Source: Xaviernesmea oryzae | GTDB lineage: Bacteria; Pseudomonadota; Alphaproteobacteria; Rhizobiales; Rhizobiaceae | Length of the DNA: 64,000 bases | Assembly (NCBI RefSeq): GCF_900109605.1 | Contig: NZ_FOAM01000006.1 | Coordinates: 248,001 to 312,000, forward strand | Direction of reading: 5' to 3' | Shown: positions 1 to 8,279 of the stretch, in pieces | Position numbering within the stretch: the stretch's first letter is position 1 | Layout of the letters: each line of letters begins with the position of its first letter | Position numbers and translations under genes: made by a program | The notes under the pieces: generated by a model | Databases searched by the model: none | What the model was told of the DNA's origin: nothing | Seen by the model: the letters and a program-made list of their open reading frames with translations, nothing else

Positions 1-11
1 GGACGCTTTTC

Positions 12-914
12 ATGCACGCTCGACGCAACGGCTATGTTTTCACGCTTCTCGCCATCGTGATCTTCACGATGCAGGATGCCGTCTCCAAGCATCTGGGCGC
101 GATCTACCCGCCTGTCGTGATCACCATGATCCGCTATTGGGCCTTCGCCATCTTCGTGGTGCTGATGGCCGCGCGGGCGAAGGGCGGGCTGAAAGCCGCG
201 ATCCGCACCCGCCGACCGATCCTGCAGCTGATGCGCGGCGTCCTGCTGGCCGGGCAGATCGTCACGGTCATCTTTTCCTTCACGCTGGTCGGCCTTGCCC
301 ATACGCAGGGAATTCTCGCCGCCGGGCCGATCTTCATCGCCCTGCTTTCGATGGTCCTTCTGGGCGAGCGCGTGGGCTGGCGGCGCTGGAGCGCCATCGG
401 TGCCGGCCTTGTCGGCGTGCTGATCATCATCAATCCCGTGGGAACGATCGAGCCTGCGATCCTGGTGCCGCTGCTCTGCTCGGCCTTTTTCGCGCTGTAT
501 GCGGTGGCAACCCGCCTGGTCAGCCGCGAAGACAGCGCCTCCACCAGCTTCTTTTACACAGGCATTGGCGGCGCACTCGTCACCAGCCTCATCGGCCCGT
601 TCTTCTGGCAGCCGCTGGCCGTTCACGACTGGGGCTGGATGGCGCTTCTCTGCCTCACCGGCATGTCCAGCCATTTCTTCCTGATCAAGGCCTATGAATA
701 TCTCGACGCGTCCGAGGTGCAGCCGATCAGCTACATCCAAGTGGTCTTCGCCTCCATCGTCGGCGTCACCGTCTTCGGTGAAACACTGACCCCCAACATG
801 ATCGTGGGCACCGCCATCGTCGTCGGCGCTGGCATCTTCACCATCTGGCGGGAAAGCGTCGTCGGCCGCCGCACGGCACCGCCGGCGGAGGTGAAGGCGA
901 CGGGCGATCTTTGA
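12..914 (+). CDS. DMT-superfamily (EamA) drug/metabolite permease
   Basis: Predicted inner-membrane permease of 300 residues with about ten hydrophobic segments, arranged as two tandem EamA halves (roughly residues 8-140 and 150-278), the usual length and layout of the family. Such proteins export or exchange small metabolites; the substrate cannot be read from sequence. The second half carries the family-typical segment EVQPISYIQVVFASIVG. The ATG at 12 gives a normal N-terminus (charged MHARRNG then the first membrane helix), but only 11 bases precede it, so an upstream start outside the window cannot be excluded. It stands alone; the next gene to the right is a toxin-antitoxin module. The family assignment is firm, the function open. 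Confidence 0.85.
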   Translation: MHARRNGYVFTLLAIVIFTMQDAVSKHLGAIYPPVVITMIRYWAFAIFVVLMAARAKGGLKAAIRTRRPILQLMRGVLLAGQIVTVIFSFTLVGLAHTQGILAAGPIFIALLSMVLLGERVGWRRWSAIGAGLVGVLIIINPVGTIEPAILVPLLCSAFFALYAVATRLVSREDSASTSFFYTGIGGALVTSLIGPFFWQPLAVHDWGWMALLCLTGMSSHFFLIKAYEYLDASEVQPISYIQVVFASIVGVTVFGETLTPNMIVGTAIVVGAGIFTIWRESVVGRRTAPPAEVKATGDL

Positions 915-1051
915 TCTGTCGTTGGTCCAGGGTGCGACCTCCCACCGCAGCCGGCATCTGATTCTCCGAAAATCGCCAGTCGATGAACTGCCTCACGTTC
1001 CGGTTTCATTCTATAAGTATTGTTGAAAACATCATTTTGGATTGGCGGAAT

Positions 1052-1069
1052 TATAGCGATTCAGCTATA
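1052..1069. promoter_or_regulatory. Inverted repeat, candidate toxin-antitoxin operator
   Basis: The arms TATAGC and GCTATA form a perfect 6-bp inverted repeat with a 6-bp spacer, ending 10 bp before the ATG of the broken toxin gene. Type II antitoxins normally bind a palindrome at this place. A TTGAAA at 1023-1028 could be part of the promoter. The palindrome is seen directly; the operator role is inferred. Confidence 0.5.
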
Positions 1070-1079
1070 GGTGGGACAA

Positions 1080-1459
1080 ATGGAGCAACGGCAGGCTCTG
1101 GAATGAATCGGATCATCGCTCGACGATCTGCGCGATTTGCCCAGCGTCGTCAGGCGTGTTTTCGGCCAGGCGCTCGATGATGCTCAGCGCGGCAGCGAAC
1201 ATCCTGCCGTCAAGGCGCTGAAAGGATTCGGCGGCCGACATGTTCTGGAAGTGGTCGAGGACTTCGACGGCGAGACGTATCAAGCGGTTTATACCGTAAA
1301 ATTTGCAGGCGTCGTTTATGTCCTGCATGTCTTCCAAAAGAAGTCCAAAAAGGCATCGCAACGCCAAAACCCGACTTGGATCTGATCCAGATGCGCCTCA
1401 AGCGGGCAGAAGCACATCACAACGATCATTATGTGAAGCGAGCAAGCCATGAGCGATGA
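1080..1459 (+). pseudogene. HigB/Gp49-like (RelE superfamily) toxin, inactivated by a stop and a frameshift
   Basis: The remains of a toxin of about 126 residues of the phage-derived Gp49-like/HigB mRNA-interferase family. Reading from ATG 1080 (GGTGGGAC ahead as ribosome site), the eight residues MEQRQALE are followed by TGA at 1104-1106, then IGSSLDDLRDLP. Relatives have tryptophan just before IGSSLDDLR, so one TGG-to-TGA change explains the stop. The frame continues through HPAVKALKGFGG, VLEVVEDFDGETYQAVYTV and YVLHVFQKKSKK. At about 1352 one G is missing; the shifted frame then gives the expected tail GIATPKPDLDLIQMRLKRAE and stops at 1457-1459, overlapping the antitoxin start by 11 bp as in intact operons. 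Two independent lesions make a sequencing error an unlikely full explanation. A truncated product from TTG 1137 is possible but would lack the N-terminus. Confidence 0.85.
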
Positions 1460-1769
1460 GATTTCGGTAACGGCAAGCAGCGGCAATGTCTTTGCCGATC
1501 TCGGCTTCGACCATCCGGAGGAAGAGCAGTTGAAGGCACAGCTCGTCCGAGAAATCCGCGATATTCTCGCGAGCCGTCGCCTGACGCAGATGAAAGCTGC
1601 TGATGTACTGGGCCTGAAACAGCCAGACGTTTCCGCGCTCATCAGTGGGCGGACAGACAAGTTTTCCATCGAGCGGCTGCTCAGATGCCTTCGCCGTCTC
1701 GACCGCGAAGTCTCGATCGTCATTACCGAGAAAATTCCTGATAGCAGGACGGCCATGGCAGAGGCCTGA
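1449..1769 (+). CDS. XRE-family (HigA2-like, HTH_37) antitoxin, intact
   Basis: A 106-residue DNA-binding antitoxin of the type II class. The helix-turn-helix covers about residues 35-90, with TQMKAADVLGLKQPDVSALI as the recognition region, followed by IERLLRCLRRLDREVSIVI typical of the HTH_37 family. It would neutralise the cognate HigB-like toxin and repress its own promoter. The ATG at 1449 overlaps the reconstructed end of the toxin pseudogene, the usual toxin-first order. Since the toxin upstream is broken, this gene is now either an orphan repressor or protects against a related toxin elsewhere. The family is confident, the present role unknown. Confidence 0.85.
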   Translation: MSDEISVTASSGNVFADLGFDHPEEEQLKAQLVREIRDILASRRLTQMKAADVLGLKQPDVSALISGRTDKFSIERLLRCLRRLDREVSIVITEKIPDSRTAMAEA

Positions 1770-1792
1770 GAGGCAGGCCTCCGACTTTTTCT

Positions 1793-2482
1793 TCAAGGCT
1801 CGTCCGGCAGCTGCCAGTCTATCGGCGTCAAACCGTGCTCCACCAAAAAGGCATTGGCCTTGGAAAACGGGCGGGTGCCGAAAAAACCGTTATGGGCTGA
1901 GAGTGGCGAGGGATGCGGCGAGCGCAGCACCAGATGACGCTCGCGATCGACGAAAGCGGCCTTTTTCTGGGCATAGGAGCCCCAGAGGATGAAGACGACG
2001 GGGTGCGGCAGACCGTTGACGGCGCGGATCACGGCGTCGGTAAAATGCTCCCAGCCCTTGCCCTGATGCGATGCGGCCATGGCCCGCTCGACCGTGAGAA
2101 CGCTGTTCAGGAGCAGAACGCCCTGGCGTGCCCAATGCTCCAGAAAACCATGGCGGGCCGGCGGAATGCTCAGATCGCTCTGCAGCTCCTTGTAGATATT
2201 GACCAGCGATGGCGGAATGCGCACCCCCGGCCGGACGCTGAAGGACAGGCCATGCGCCTGGCCCTCGCCATGATAGGGATCCTGCCCGAGAATGACGACC
2301 TTGACGTCGTCGAGCGGCGTCAGGTCCAGCGCGCGAAAATATTCGGACCCGCGCGGGAAGATCTGCTTGCCCGCCTGCTTTTCTGCCTGAAGGAAGCTTT
2401 TCAGCCCAGCCATATAAGGGCTTGAGAACGCGTCCGTCAGCGCCGCCTTCCAGCTCTCCTGCAGCCGTACCGTATCGCTCAT
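1793..2482 (-). CDS. ung: Uracil-DNA glycosylase, family 1
   Basis: Removes uracil from DNA to start base-excision repair. The protein has 229 residues, normal for family 1. The catalytic water-activating motif [18 protein letters not shown] is present near residue 65, and the leucine-loop motif [13 protein letters not shown] near residue 190 carries the conserved histidine. The ATG at 2482 is preferred to the GTG one codon upstream because AGGATC lies at normal spacing on the minus strand. It is a single-gene unit convergent with the antitoxin gene and divergent from modA, so the 2483-2659 gap carries both promoters. Confidence 0.96.
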   Translation of the reverse strand: MSDTVRLQESWKAALTDAFSSPYMAGLKSFLQAEKQAGKQIFPRGSEYFRALDLTPLDDVKVVILGQDPYHGEGQAHGLSFSVRPGVRIPPSLVNIYKELQSDLSIPPARHGFLEHWARQGVLLLNSVLTVERAMAASHQGKGWEHFTDAVIRAVNGLPHPVVFILWGSYAQKKAAFVDRERHLVLRSPHPSPLSAHNGFFGTRPFSKANAFLVEHGLTPIDWQLPDEP

Positions 2483-2566
2483 CACCAGAGATCCTCATTC
2501 AACCCGTCCTTTCATAAGGCAAGGATGGCAGCGTCGAAAGGATTTTCAGGCTTGGAGCGCAGCACT

Positions 2567-2592
2567 GCGTTATATCTCGGAAAATATAAAGC
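2567..2592. promoter_or_regulatory. ModE-box (molybdate operator) upstream of modA
   Basis: The arms GCGTTATAT (2567-2575) and ATATAAAGC (2584-2592) form an inverted repeat matching at eight of nine positions around an 8-bp spacer. The half site CGTTATAT is that of the known molybdenum-box recognised by ModE in enterobacteria and related regulators. It lies 68 bp before the preferred modA start, where ModE-molybdate would repress the operon when molybdate is plentiful. A ModE-like gene is located at 5350-5736. Confidence 0.75.
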
Positions 2593-2611
2593 TAGCCGAT
2601 AGAGCAGCGCC

Positions 2612-2635
2612 CGCTATATTCAGGCGAATATGTCG
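2612..2635. promoter_or_regulatory. Second, weaker Mo-box-like inverted repeat
   Basis: CGCTATATT (2612-2620) and AATATGTCG (2627-2635) pair at seven of nine positions around a 6-bp spacer. The left half resembles the CGCTATATA form of the E. coli ModE half site. It covers the upstream ATG at 2630, which argues that translation of modA starts downstream at 2660. It may be a second operator or part of the promoter -10 region. Confidence 0.4.
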
Positions 2636-2659
2636 CCTTGGCAATGGGAGATCCGTCTG

Positions 2660-3487
2660 ATGAGACTTTCGCCGCGCCCTGCCCGCAGCGCTACCTTTTC
2701 CCGCCGTGGCCTTGGCCATCTCGCGGCCGCTCTTGCCATCGGCCTGCTTTCCTGGCCGGCTTTGGCGCCCATGCCAGCAAGAGCGCAGGAGCCGGTCACG
2801 GTCTTCGCGGCGGCAAGTTTGAAGAATGCGCTGGACGCGGTGAATGAGGCATGGGCGGCGGAAGGCGGCGCGCAGGCCAGGGTCTCCTATGCCGCGAGCT
2901 CTGCGCTTGCCAAGCAGATCGCCTCAGGCGCCCCGGCCGATCTTTTCATCTCCGCCGATGAGGACTGGATGAACGACCTGGACGGCAAAGGGCTGATCAG
3001 GCCGGAGACCCGCACAGACCTGCTCGGCAACCGCCTAGTGCTGGTCTCGGCCAAGGATGAGGGCACGCCCGGCGGGATCGGCCCTGATTACGACCTCAAG
3101 GGTAAGCTTTCGGGCGGCAAGCTCGCCATGGGCGCGGTGGACAGTGTACCAGCCGGAAAATATGGCAAGGCGGCGCTGGAAAAGATCGGCCTGTGGGACA
3201 GCGTGAAGGACCAGGTGGCAGGGGCCGAGAATGTGCGCGCCGCCCTTCTTCTGGTATCACGTGGCGAAGCACCGCTCGGTATCGTCTACGAGACCGATGC
3301 CGCCGCCGATCCGGACGTCCACATCGCCGGGCGCTTTCCCGCAGACAGCCATCCGCCGATCGTCTATCCCGCCGCGATCTTGAAAGACTCTAAGAATACG
3401 GGCGCGGCCGATTATCTGGCATTTCTGCGCTCGAAAAAAGCCGGCGCGATCTTCTCGGCGCATGGCTTCAGCGTGCTGTCGAAATAG
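2660..3487 (+). CDS. modA: Molybdate ABC transporter periplasmic binding protein
   Basis: Captures molybdate (or tungstate) in the periplasm and delivers it to ModBC. The protein is 275 residues with a signal peptide of about 40 residues ending near MPARAQE. The mature part begins VTVFAAASLKNALDAV, the ModA signature whose serine contacts the oxyanion, followed by SYAASSALAKQI and GAPADLFISADEDWM. The ATG at 2660 is chosen over 2630 because GGGAG sits 8 bp before it and the upstream codon lies inside a palindrome. It is the first gene of modABC, 82 bp before modB. Confidence 0.95.
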   Translation: MRLSPRPARSATFSRRGLGHLAAALAIGLLSWPALAPMPARAQEPVTVFAAASLKNALDAVNEAWAAEGGAQARVSYAASSALAKQIASGAPADLFISADEDWMNDLDGKGLIRPETRTDLLGNRLVLVSAKDEGTPGGIGPDYDLKGKLSGGKLAMGAVDSVPAGKYGKAALEKIGLWDSVKDQVAGAENVRAALLLVSRGEAPLGIVYETDAAADPDVHIAGRFPADSHPPIVYPAAILKDSKNTGAADYLAFLRSKKAGAIFSAHGFSVLSK

Positions 3488-3569
3488 GGTAAGAGCGGAT
3501 CGTCCCCTGAACCTTGCTTGCGGCCATCACGCTCGAACCAGGCAAGGACGACACAGGGGCAGGCAGACC

Positions 3570-4271
3570 ATGATCGATCTTTCCTTCAGCCCGGCGGAAT
3601 GGACCGCCATGCGGCTCAGCCTCAAGGTGGCTCTGGTGGCCATGGCGACCAGCCTGCCGCCCGCGCTTCTGGTTGCGCTGGCGCTGGCACGTGGACGCTT
3701 CCCCGGCAAGGCGCTGCTCAACGGGCTGGTCCATCTGCCTTTGATCCTGCCGCCCGTCGTCACCGGCTATGGCTTGCTGCTTCTTTTCGGTCGGCGCGGG
3801 CCGATCGGCGCTTTTCTGGAACAGAGCGTCGGACTCGTCTTCTCGTTTCGCTGGACGGGTGCTGCGTTGGCGGCGGCCATCATGGGCTTTCCGCTGATGG
3901 TGCGCAGCATTCGCCTGTCGATCGAGGCCGTGGACCAGCGGTTGGAAGAGGCAGCGGGCACGTTGGGCGCGGCTCCGTTCCTCGTTTTCCTCTCGATCAC
4001 CCTGCCGCTCTGCCTGCCCGGCCTGATCGCCGGCATGATCCTGAGCTTTGCCAAGGCCATGGGCGAATTCGGCGCCACCATCACCTTTGTCTCCAATATT
4101 CCCGGGGAAACCCAGACGTTGGCCTCGGCGATCTACAGCTTTACACAGGTGCCGGGTGGCGATGCGGGCGCGCTCCGGCTTACCCTTGTGTCAGTGGCGC
4201 TTTCGCTCGCGGCGCTGATGCTCTCGGAAGGATTGGCACGGCTGGCCGCGCGCCGGATCGGCGCCGCATGA
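3570..4271 (+). CDS. modB: Molybdate ABC transporter permease
   Basis: Inner-membrane channel of the molybdate importer, 233 residues with five or six membrane helices. The cytoplasmic coupling loop EEAAGTLGAAPFLVFLSITL, which docks on the ATPase, is present near residue 130, and AMGEFGATITFVSNIPGET is a characteristic ModB stretch. The ATG at 3570 (GGGGCAGGC ahead) is used rather than the longer open frame, whose extra 36 residues are unlike any ModB. Its stop overlaps the modC start by 4 bp, so translation is coupled. Confidence 0.95.
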   Translation: MIDLSFSPAEWTAMRLSLKVALVAMATSLPPALLVALALARGRFPGKALLNGLVHLPLILPPVVTGYGLLLLFGRRGPIGAFLEQSVGLVFSFRWTGAALAAAIMGFPLMVRSIRLSIEAVDQRLEEAAGTLGAAPFLVFLSITLPLCLPGLIAGMILSFAKAMGEFGATITFVSNIPGETQTLASAIYSFTQVPGGDAGALRLTLVSVALSLAALMLSEGLARLAARRIGAA

Positions 4272-5347
4272 GCCTGGACGTCCGCCTGAAAACCCGGCTT
4301 GGCACGGTGGTGCTCGATGTCGATTTCTCCGCAGGAGACGGCGTCACCGCTCTGTTCGGTCCGTCTGGCGCGGGCAAGACTTCGGTTCTGCGCGCCATTG
4401 CCGGCCTGACGACCCCGCGGGACGGCCTGATCCGCCTTGGCGGCGAAACCCTTCTCGACACGGCGCACGGCCTTTCAGTGGCGCCGCATCGGCGCGGCTT
4501 CGGGGTTGTGTTTCAGGAGGCGCGGCTGTTTCCGCATCTCTCCGTGCGTCGCAATCTGCGTTTCGGCAGCTTCTTCAACAAGGCGAAGACGACACGCGCG
4601 GAGTTCGATCACATCGTCGCCCTGCTCGGCATCGGCCCGCTTCTCTCACGCGCGCCGCGCCATCTGTCAGGCGGAGAGCGCCAGCGCGTGGCGATCGGAC
4701 GCGCGCTTTTGTCCGCTCCGCGCCTGTTGCTGATGGACGAGCCGCTGGCCGCGCTCGACGAGGCGCGCCGCGCCGAGATTCTCCCCTATCTCGAGCGCCT
4801 GCGCGACGAGACCCGCATTCCGATCCTCTATGTCAGCCATTCGGTCGCAGAAGTGTCCCGGCTGGCCGACAAGGTCGTGCTGATCGACAACGGTCATGTG
4901 GTGGGCGCAGGCCCGGCCGCCGAAACCTTGAGCGGAGCAAGCCTGCTACACGGCGCCCCCTTGCGCGAGCGCGGCGTGGTGCTCGAGGGCCGGATCGCCA
5001 CGGCTCAAGACGAGGAAGGCGTCACGGCGGTGGAGCTCGGACCGACCACCCGGCTTCGCCTTGCCCAGGAAGGCCTTCTGCCGGGCAGCCGCGTTCGCCT
5101 GCGGATCGCCGCGCGCGATGTGATGCTAGCCTTGAAGCCTGTCGAAGGGATCAGCGCGCTCAACAGCCTGCCCATGCGCATCGTCGCCCTGCATCCGCGC
5201 GAAAACCGAACGATGGACGTGGTGCTGGCAGGCCAAGAGGGTCTGCAGCTTCTGGCGCAGATCACCCGTGTATCAGCTAAGGCGCTGGCGCTTTCCGAAG
5301 GCATGGAGGTCCAGGCGCTGATCAAGTCGGTGGCGCTCGATCGCTGA
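4268..5347 (+). CDS. modC: Molybdate ABC transporter ATP-binding protein
   Basis: Powers molybdate uptake through ModB. The protein has 359 residues. Walker A is GPSGAGKTS near residue 35, the ABC signature LSGGERQRVAIGRAL near residue 130 and Walker B LLLMDEP just after, with the switch histidine in YVSHSVAEV. The last ~70 residues (from about 290) form the molybdate-binding Mop/TOBE domain found in ModC, which feels the intracellular oxyanion. It overlaps modB by 4 bp and ends only 2 bp before the convergent ModE-like gene. Confidence 0.95.
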   Translation: MSLDVRLKTRLGTVVLDVDFSAGDGVTALFGPSGAGKTSVLRAIAGLTTPRDGLIRLGGETLLDTAHGLSVAPHRRGFGVVFQEARLFPHLSVRRNLRFGSFFNKAKTTRAEFDHIVALLGIGPLLSRAPRHLSGGERQRVAIGRALLSAPRLLLMDEPLAALDEARRAEILPYLERLRDETRIPILYVSHSVAEVSRLADKVVLIDNGHVVGAGPAAETLSGASLLHGAPLRERGVVLEGRIATAQDEEGVTAVELGPTTRLRLAQEGLLPGSRVRLRIAARDVMLALKPVEGISALNSLPMRIVALHPRENRTMDVVLAGQEGLQLLAQITRVSAKALALSEGMEVQALIKSVALDR

Positions 5348-5349
5348 CA

Positions 5350-5736
5350 TCAGATGCGAGGCCCATCGGCTGCGGTCTGCTCCGGCGCGCGCCGTGCCTC
5401 CAGCCAGACGAGGTCTTGCGCCAGAGCCTCGGCAGCGCGGGCCTCCATGGCGCGAAAGCAGGCGATCAGCGCTTCGCCGAAAGGGGTCAGCGCCGCCCCG
5501 CCTCCTTGGCGCCCGCCACGCTGGGACGACACGGCCTCTTCGGCAAACATGCTGTTGAGCGCGGCGACCAGCATCCAGGCCCGGCGATAGGACATGTCCA
5601 TGGCGCGCCCGGCTGCCGAAATCGAGCCGGTCTCGGCAATCAGCTCCAGAAGCCGGATCTTGCCGTGCCCCAGACGCTCGGCGGGAAAATCGATTCGGAT
5701 CACCGGCTTCAACGCCTGTTGGGTGCCCTTTGCCAT
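5350..5736 (-). CDS. ModE-like winged-helix regulator without Mop domains
   Basis: A 128-residue protein matching only the N-terminal LysR-like DNA-binding part of ModE: KIRLLELIAETGSISAAGRA followed by MSYRRAWMLVAALN. E. coli ModE has about 260 residues, with two molybdate-binding Mop domains after this region; both are absent here. It could therefore be a constitutive repressor, need a separate molybdate-binding partner, or sense molybdate differently. The ATG at 5736 fits the conserved N-terminus and has GGGGAAA before it; longer frames are unsupported. Its position tail-to-tail with modC and the ModE-box before modA make it the likely mod regulator. Confidence 0.85.
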   Translation of the reverse strand: MAKGTQQALKPVIRIDFPAERLGHGKIRLLELIAETGSISAAGRAMDMSYRRAWMLVAALNSMFAEEAVSSQRGGRQGGGAALTPFGEALIACFRAMEARAAEALAQDLVWLEARRAPEQTAADGPRI

Positions 5737-6030
5737 TCTCGTTTCCCCTTCCAAAGTTCCGATCTCGCGCATCGACCTGGCGGCGCGACGTACGGAAAAC
5801 CAGCGCCCATCCCGCATAAACCAGGCATGCGCCAAGAGCTGCCATGCCTTCTGTTCCACCGATGCGAGCCCCCGCCCAGGCTCGATCAGGCGGCATATGC
5901 AACGTCCTTGCGTCAGATCCTGTTTACATCCTTAAAACATACGGCTTGATCACGATGACAGGAGGGCGCAGATGCGACAGGATTGCGAGTGGTCCAGCCC
6001 CGCATCCTCCCTGTTCCAAGGACATACAGC

Positions 6031-7362
6031 ATGCCAGGCCCCCGTCTCGATCCGCTTGAAACAGACCAGACCCTTCCAGACAAGACAGAGGTGGTGATCA
6101 TCGGCGGCGGCATCGTCGGAGCGTCCACGGCCTTGATGCTGGCCGAGCGCGGCATTCCCGCCGTTCTCTGTGAAAAAGGCGTTCTGGGCGGCGAACAGTC
6201 AAGCCGCAACTGGGGCTGGGTGCGCGTCATGGGCCGCGACCGACGCGAGATTCCGCTGGCCATCGAGGCTTTGAAGATCTGGGACGGGATCGATGCGCGC
6301 ATCGGCGGCGAGACCGGCTTTCGCCGAGCCGGCATCCTCTATATTTCCGAGACCGAAGAAGACATCACCAACCGCGACCGCTGGCTGGCGCTGGCGCGCG
6401 CTCATGGGCTCGACACGCGCCAGATCGGCCCGACCGAAACTGCCGCGCTGATGCCGGGCGCCACGGCGCGCTATCGCGGGGCGATGCTGACGGCCAGTGA
6501 CGGCCGCGCCGAGCCGCAGAAGGCGGTGCCGGCCATTGCCGCCGGTGCCCGTGCCAAGGGCGCGACCATCCTTGCCGGCTGCGCGGTGCGTGGAGTCGAA
6601 TTGAGCGGCGGGCGCGTCTCCGGCGTGGTGACGGAGAAGGGTCGCATTGCCTGTTCCACCGTGGTGGTGGCCGGCGGCGCCTGGTCGCGGCTGCTGCTCA
6701 AGGGGCTCGGCATCACCCTGCCGCAATTGAAGGTGAGAAACAGCGTTCTGCGCACGGGGCCCGTCGATGGGGGTCCGAAGGGAGCGGGCGCGACCTCCAC
6801 CTATGCCTACCGCAAGCGCCTCGACGGGGGTTATACGATCGCCGACGGTGCGGCCAATCTGCATGCGCTGGTGCCGGACAGCATCCGCTTCCTGCGGCTT
6901 TTCGGCCCGGCCCGCAAGGCGGAGGGAGACAGCGTGCAGATTGGCCTGACACGCCGCTCCTTCGAGGAGCTGTTCGAGATCCGCGCCGTGCCGCTCGACC
7001 GTCCCGGCGTTTTCGAACGCCATCGCATTCTCGATCCGAAGCCCGACGAAGCCTCCGCGCTGAAAGCGCTGAAGGCAGCACAGGAGGCTTTTCCGATCTT
7101 TCGCGGCACGGCACCCGCGCAGATCTGGGCAGGGCTGATCGATGTGACGCCGGATGCCGTGCCGGTGATCTCGACCGTGGACAGCGTGCCGGGCCTGGTG
7201 ATTTCAACAGGCTATTCCGGCCATGGCTTCGGCATCGGCCCCGGTGCCGGCCAGCTGACAGCGGATCTGGCCACCGGCGACGCGCCGATTGTCGATCCCG
7301 CGCCGTTTCGCCTGTCGCGCTTTTTCGACGGGTCGCCGCTGGAGCTGGCACCGCCGGTTTGA
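6031..7362 (+). CDS. FAD-dependent amine/D-amino-acid oxidoreductase (DAO family)
   Basis: Predicted cytosolic flavoenzyme of 443 residues that oxidises an amino acid or secondary amine. The dinucleotide-binding motif VVIIGGGIVGASTALMLAER is at residues ~20-40, ending in the acidic residue of CEKG, and the C-terminal FAD-binding segment GYSGHGFGIGPGAGQLTADL is near residue 410. The ATG at 6031 has AAGGA ahead; a TTG at 5983 would add 16 residues without family support. The neighbour is purU (convergent), which deals with formyl-tetrahydrofolate, so an N-demethylating substrate is possible but unproven. The gap 5737-6030 before it holds no recognisable gene, only the divergent promoters. Confidence 0.85.
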   Translation: MPGPRLDPLETDQTLPDKTEVVIIGGGIVGASTALMLAERGIPAVLCEKGVLGGEQSSRNWGWVRVMGRDRREIPLAIEALKIWDGIDARIGGETGFRRAGILYISETEEDITNRDRWLALARAHGLDTRQIGPTETAALMPGATARYRGAMLTASDGRAEPQKAVPAIAAGARAKGATILAGCAVRGVELSGGRVSGVVTEKGRIACSTVVVAGGAWSRLLLKGLGITLPQLKVRNSVLRTGPVDGGPKGAGATSTYAYRKRLDGGYTIADGAANLHALVPDSIRFLRLFGPARKAEGDSVQIGLTRRSFEELFEIRAVPLDRPGVFERHRILDPKPDEASALKALKAAQEAFPIFRGTAPAQIWAGLIDVTPDAVPVISTVDSVPGLVISTGYSGHGFGIGPGAGQLTADLATGDAPIVDPAPFRLSRFFDGSPLELAPPV

Positions 7363-7370
7363 GCGGGGCC

Positions 7371-8279
7371 TCAGCCCATCCGCTCAGAGGCATAGGAGCC
7401 GGGCGAGGCTGGGAAGACCACCGTGCGATTGCCATTGATGAAGGTGCGGCGGTGGATATGGGCGTGGATGGCACGTGCCAGCACCTGCGCCTCGACATCG
7501 CGGCCGATGGACACATAATCCTCGGCCGATTGCGCATGGGTGATGCGCGCCACGTCCTGCTCGATGATCGGACCTTCGTCGAGGTCGCTCGTGACATAAT
7601 GCGCTGTGGCGCCGATGAGCTTCACACCGCGCTCGAAGGCCTGCTTGTAAGGGTTGGCGCCCTTGAAGCTCGGCAGGAAGGAGTGGTGGATGTTGATGAT
7701 CCGGCCCGACATGCGGGCGCAGAGCGCTTCGGACAGAACCTGCATATAGCGGGCGAGCACGATCAGCTCCGTGCCCGTCTGCTCGACCAGATCGAGAAGC
7801 TGCGCCTCGGCCTGCGGCTTGTTCTCCTTGGTCACCTTGATGTGGTGGAAGGGAATATCATGATTAACGACCACCTTCTGATATTCGAAATGGTTGGAGA
7901 CCACGCCGACGATCTCGATAGGCAGCGCGCCGATCTTCCAGCGATAGAGCAGATCGTTGAGGCAATGGCCGAAGCGCGAGACCATCAGCAGCACCTTGGT
8001 GCGCCGCTCGGCATTGTGCAGGGCCCAATCCATCGCGAATTCGGCGGCGATGGGGGCAAAGCCGTCCTTCAGCCGATCCTCGCTTGCGCCCGCTTCCGAC
8101 AGCACGCTGACCCGCATGAAGAAGGTGCCGGTGTCGAGATCGTCGAATTGCGAGCTGTCGACGATGTTGCAGCCCTCGCCGGCGAGATAGCCCGAAATCG
8201 CCGCGACGATGCCGCGCCGCGAGGGACAGGATACGGTCAGAACATAGGTTTTCGCGCTTGTCGTCATAAGGTCGCTCAT
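7371..8279 (-). CDS. purU: Formyltetrahydrofolate deformylase, copy 1
   Basis: Hydrolyses 10-formyl-tetrahydrofolate to formate and tetrahydrofolate. It is 302 residues, with an N-terminal ACT domain (about 10-95, SCPSRRGIVAAISGYLA) and a formyltransferase-type catalytic domain (HCLNDLLYRW, GVVSNH, HHSFLPSFKGANPYKQA, GATAHYVTSDLDEGPIIEQD) holding the catalytic Asn-His-Asp set. The gene ends 8 bp from the FAD oxidoreductase. A second, very similar copy lies at 40412-41308; this one is not next to the glx/sox genes, suggesting separate regulation. Confidence 0.95.
   Translation of the reverse strand: MSDLMTTSAKTYVLTVSCPSRRGIVAAISGYLAGEGCNIVDSSQFDDLDTGTFFMRVSVLSEAGASEDRLKDGFAPIAAEFAMDWALHNAERRTKVLLMVSRFGHCLNDLLYRWKIGALPIEIVGVVSNHFEYQKVVVNHDIPFHHIKVTKENKPQAEAQLLDLVEQTGTELIVLARYMQVLSEALCARMSGRIINIHHSFLPSFKGANPYKQAFERGVKLIGATAHYVTSDLDEGPIIEQDVARITHAQSAEDYVSIGRDVEAQVLARAIHAHIHRRTFINGNRTVVFPASPGSYASERMG

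Noticed and set aside
3518-5347. Apparent 609-residue fusion ending in ModC
   Set aside because: The first 250 codons are the wrong frame of modB; the real modC starts at 4268 with the 4-bp overlap typical of this operon.
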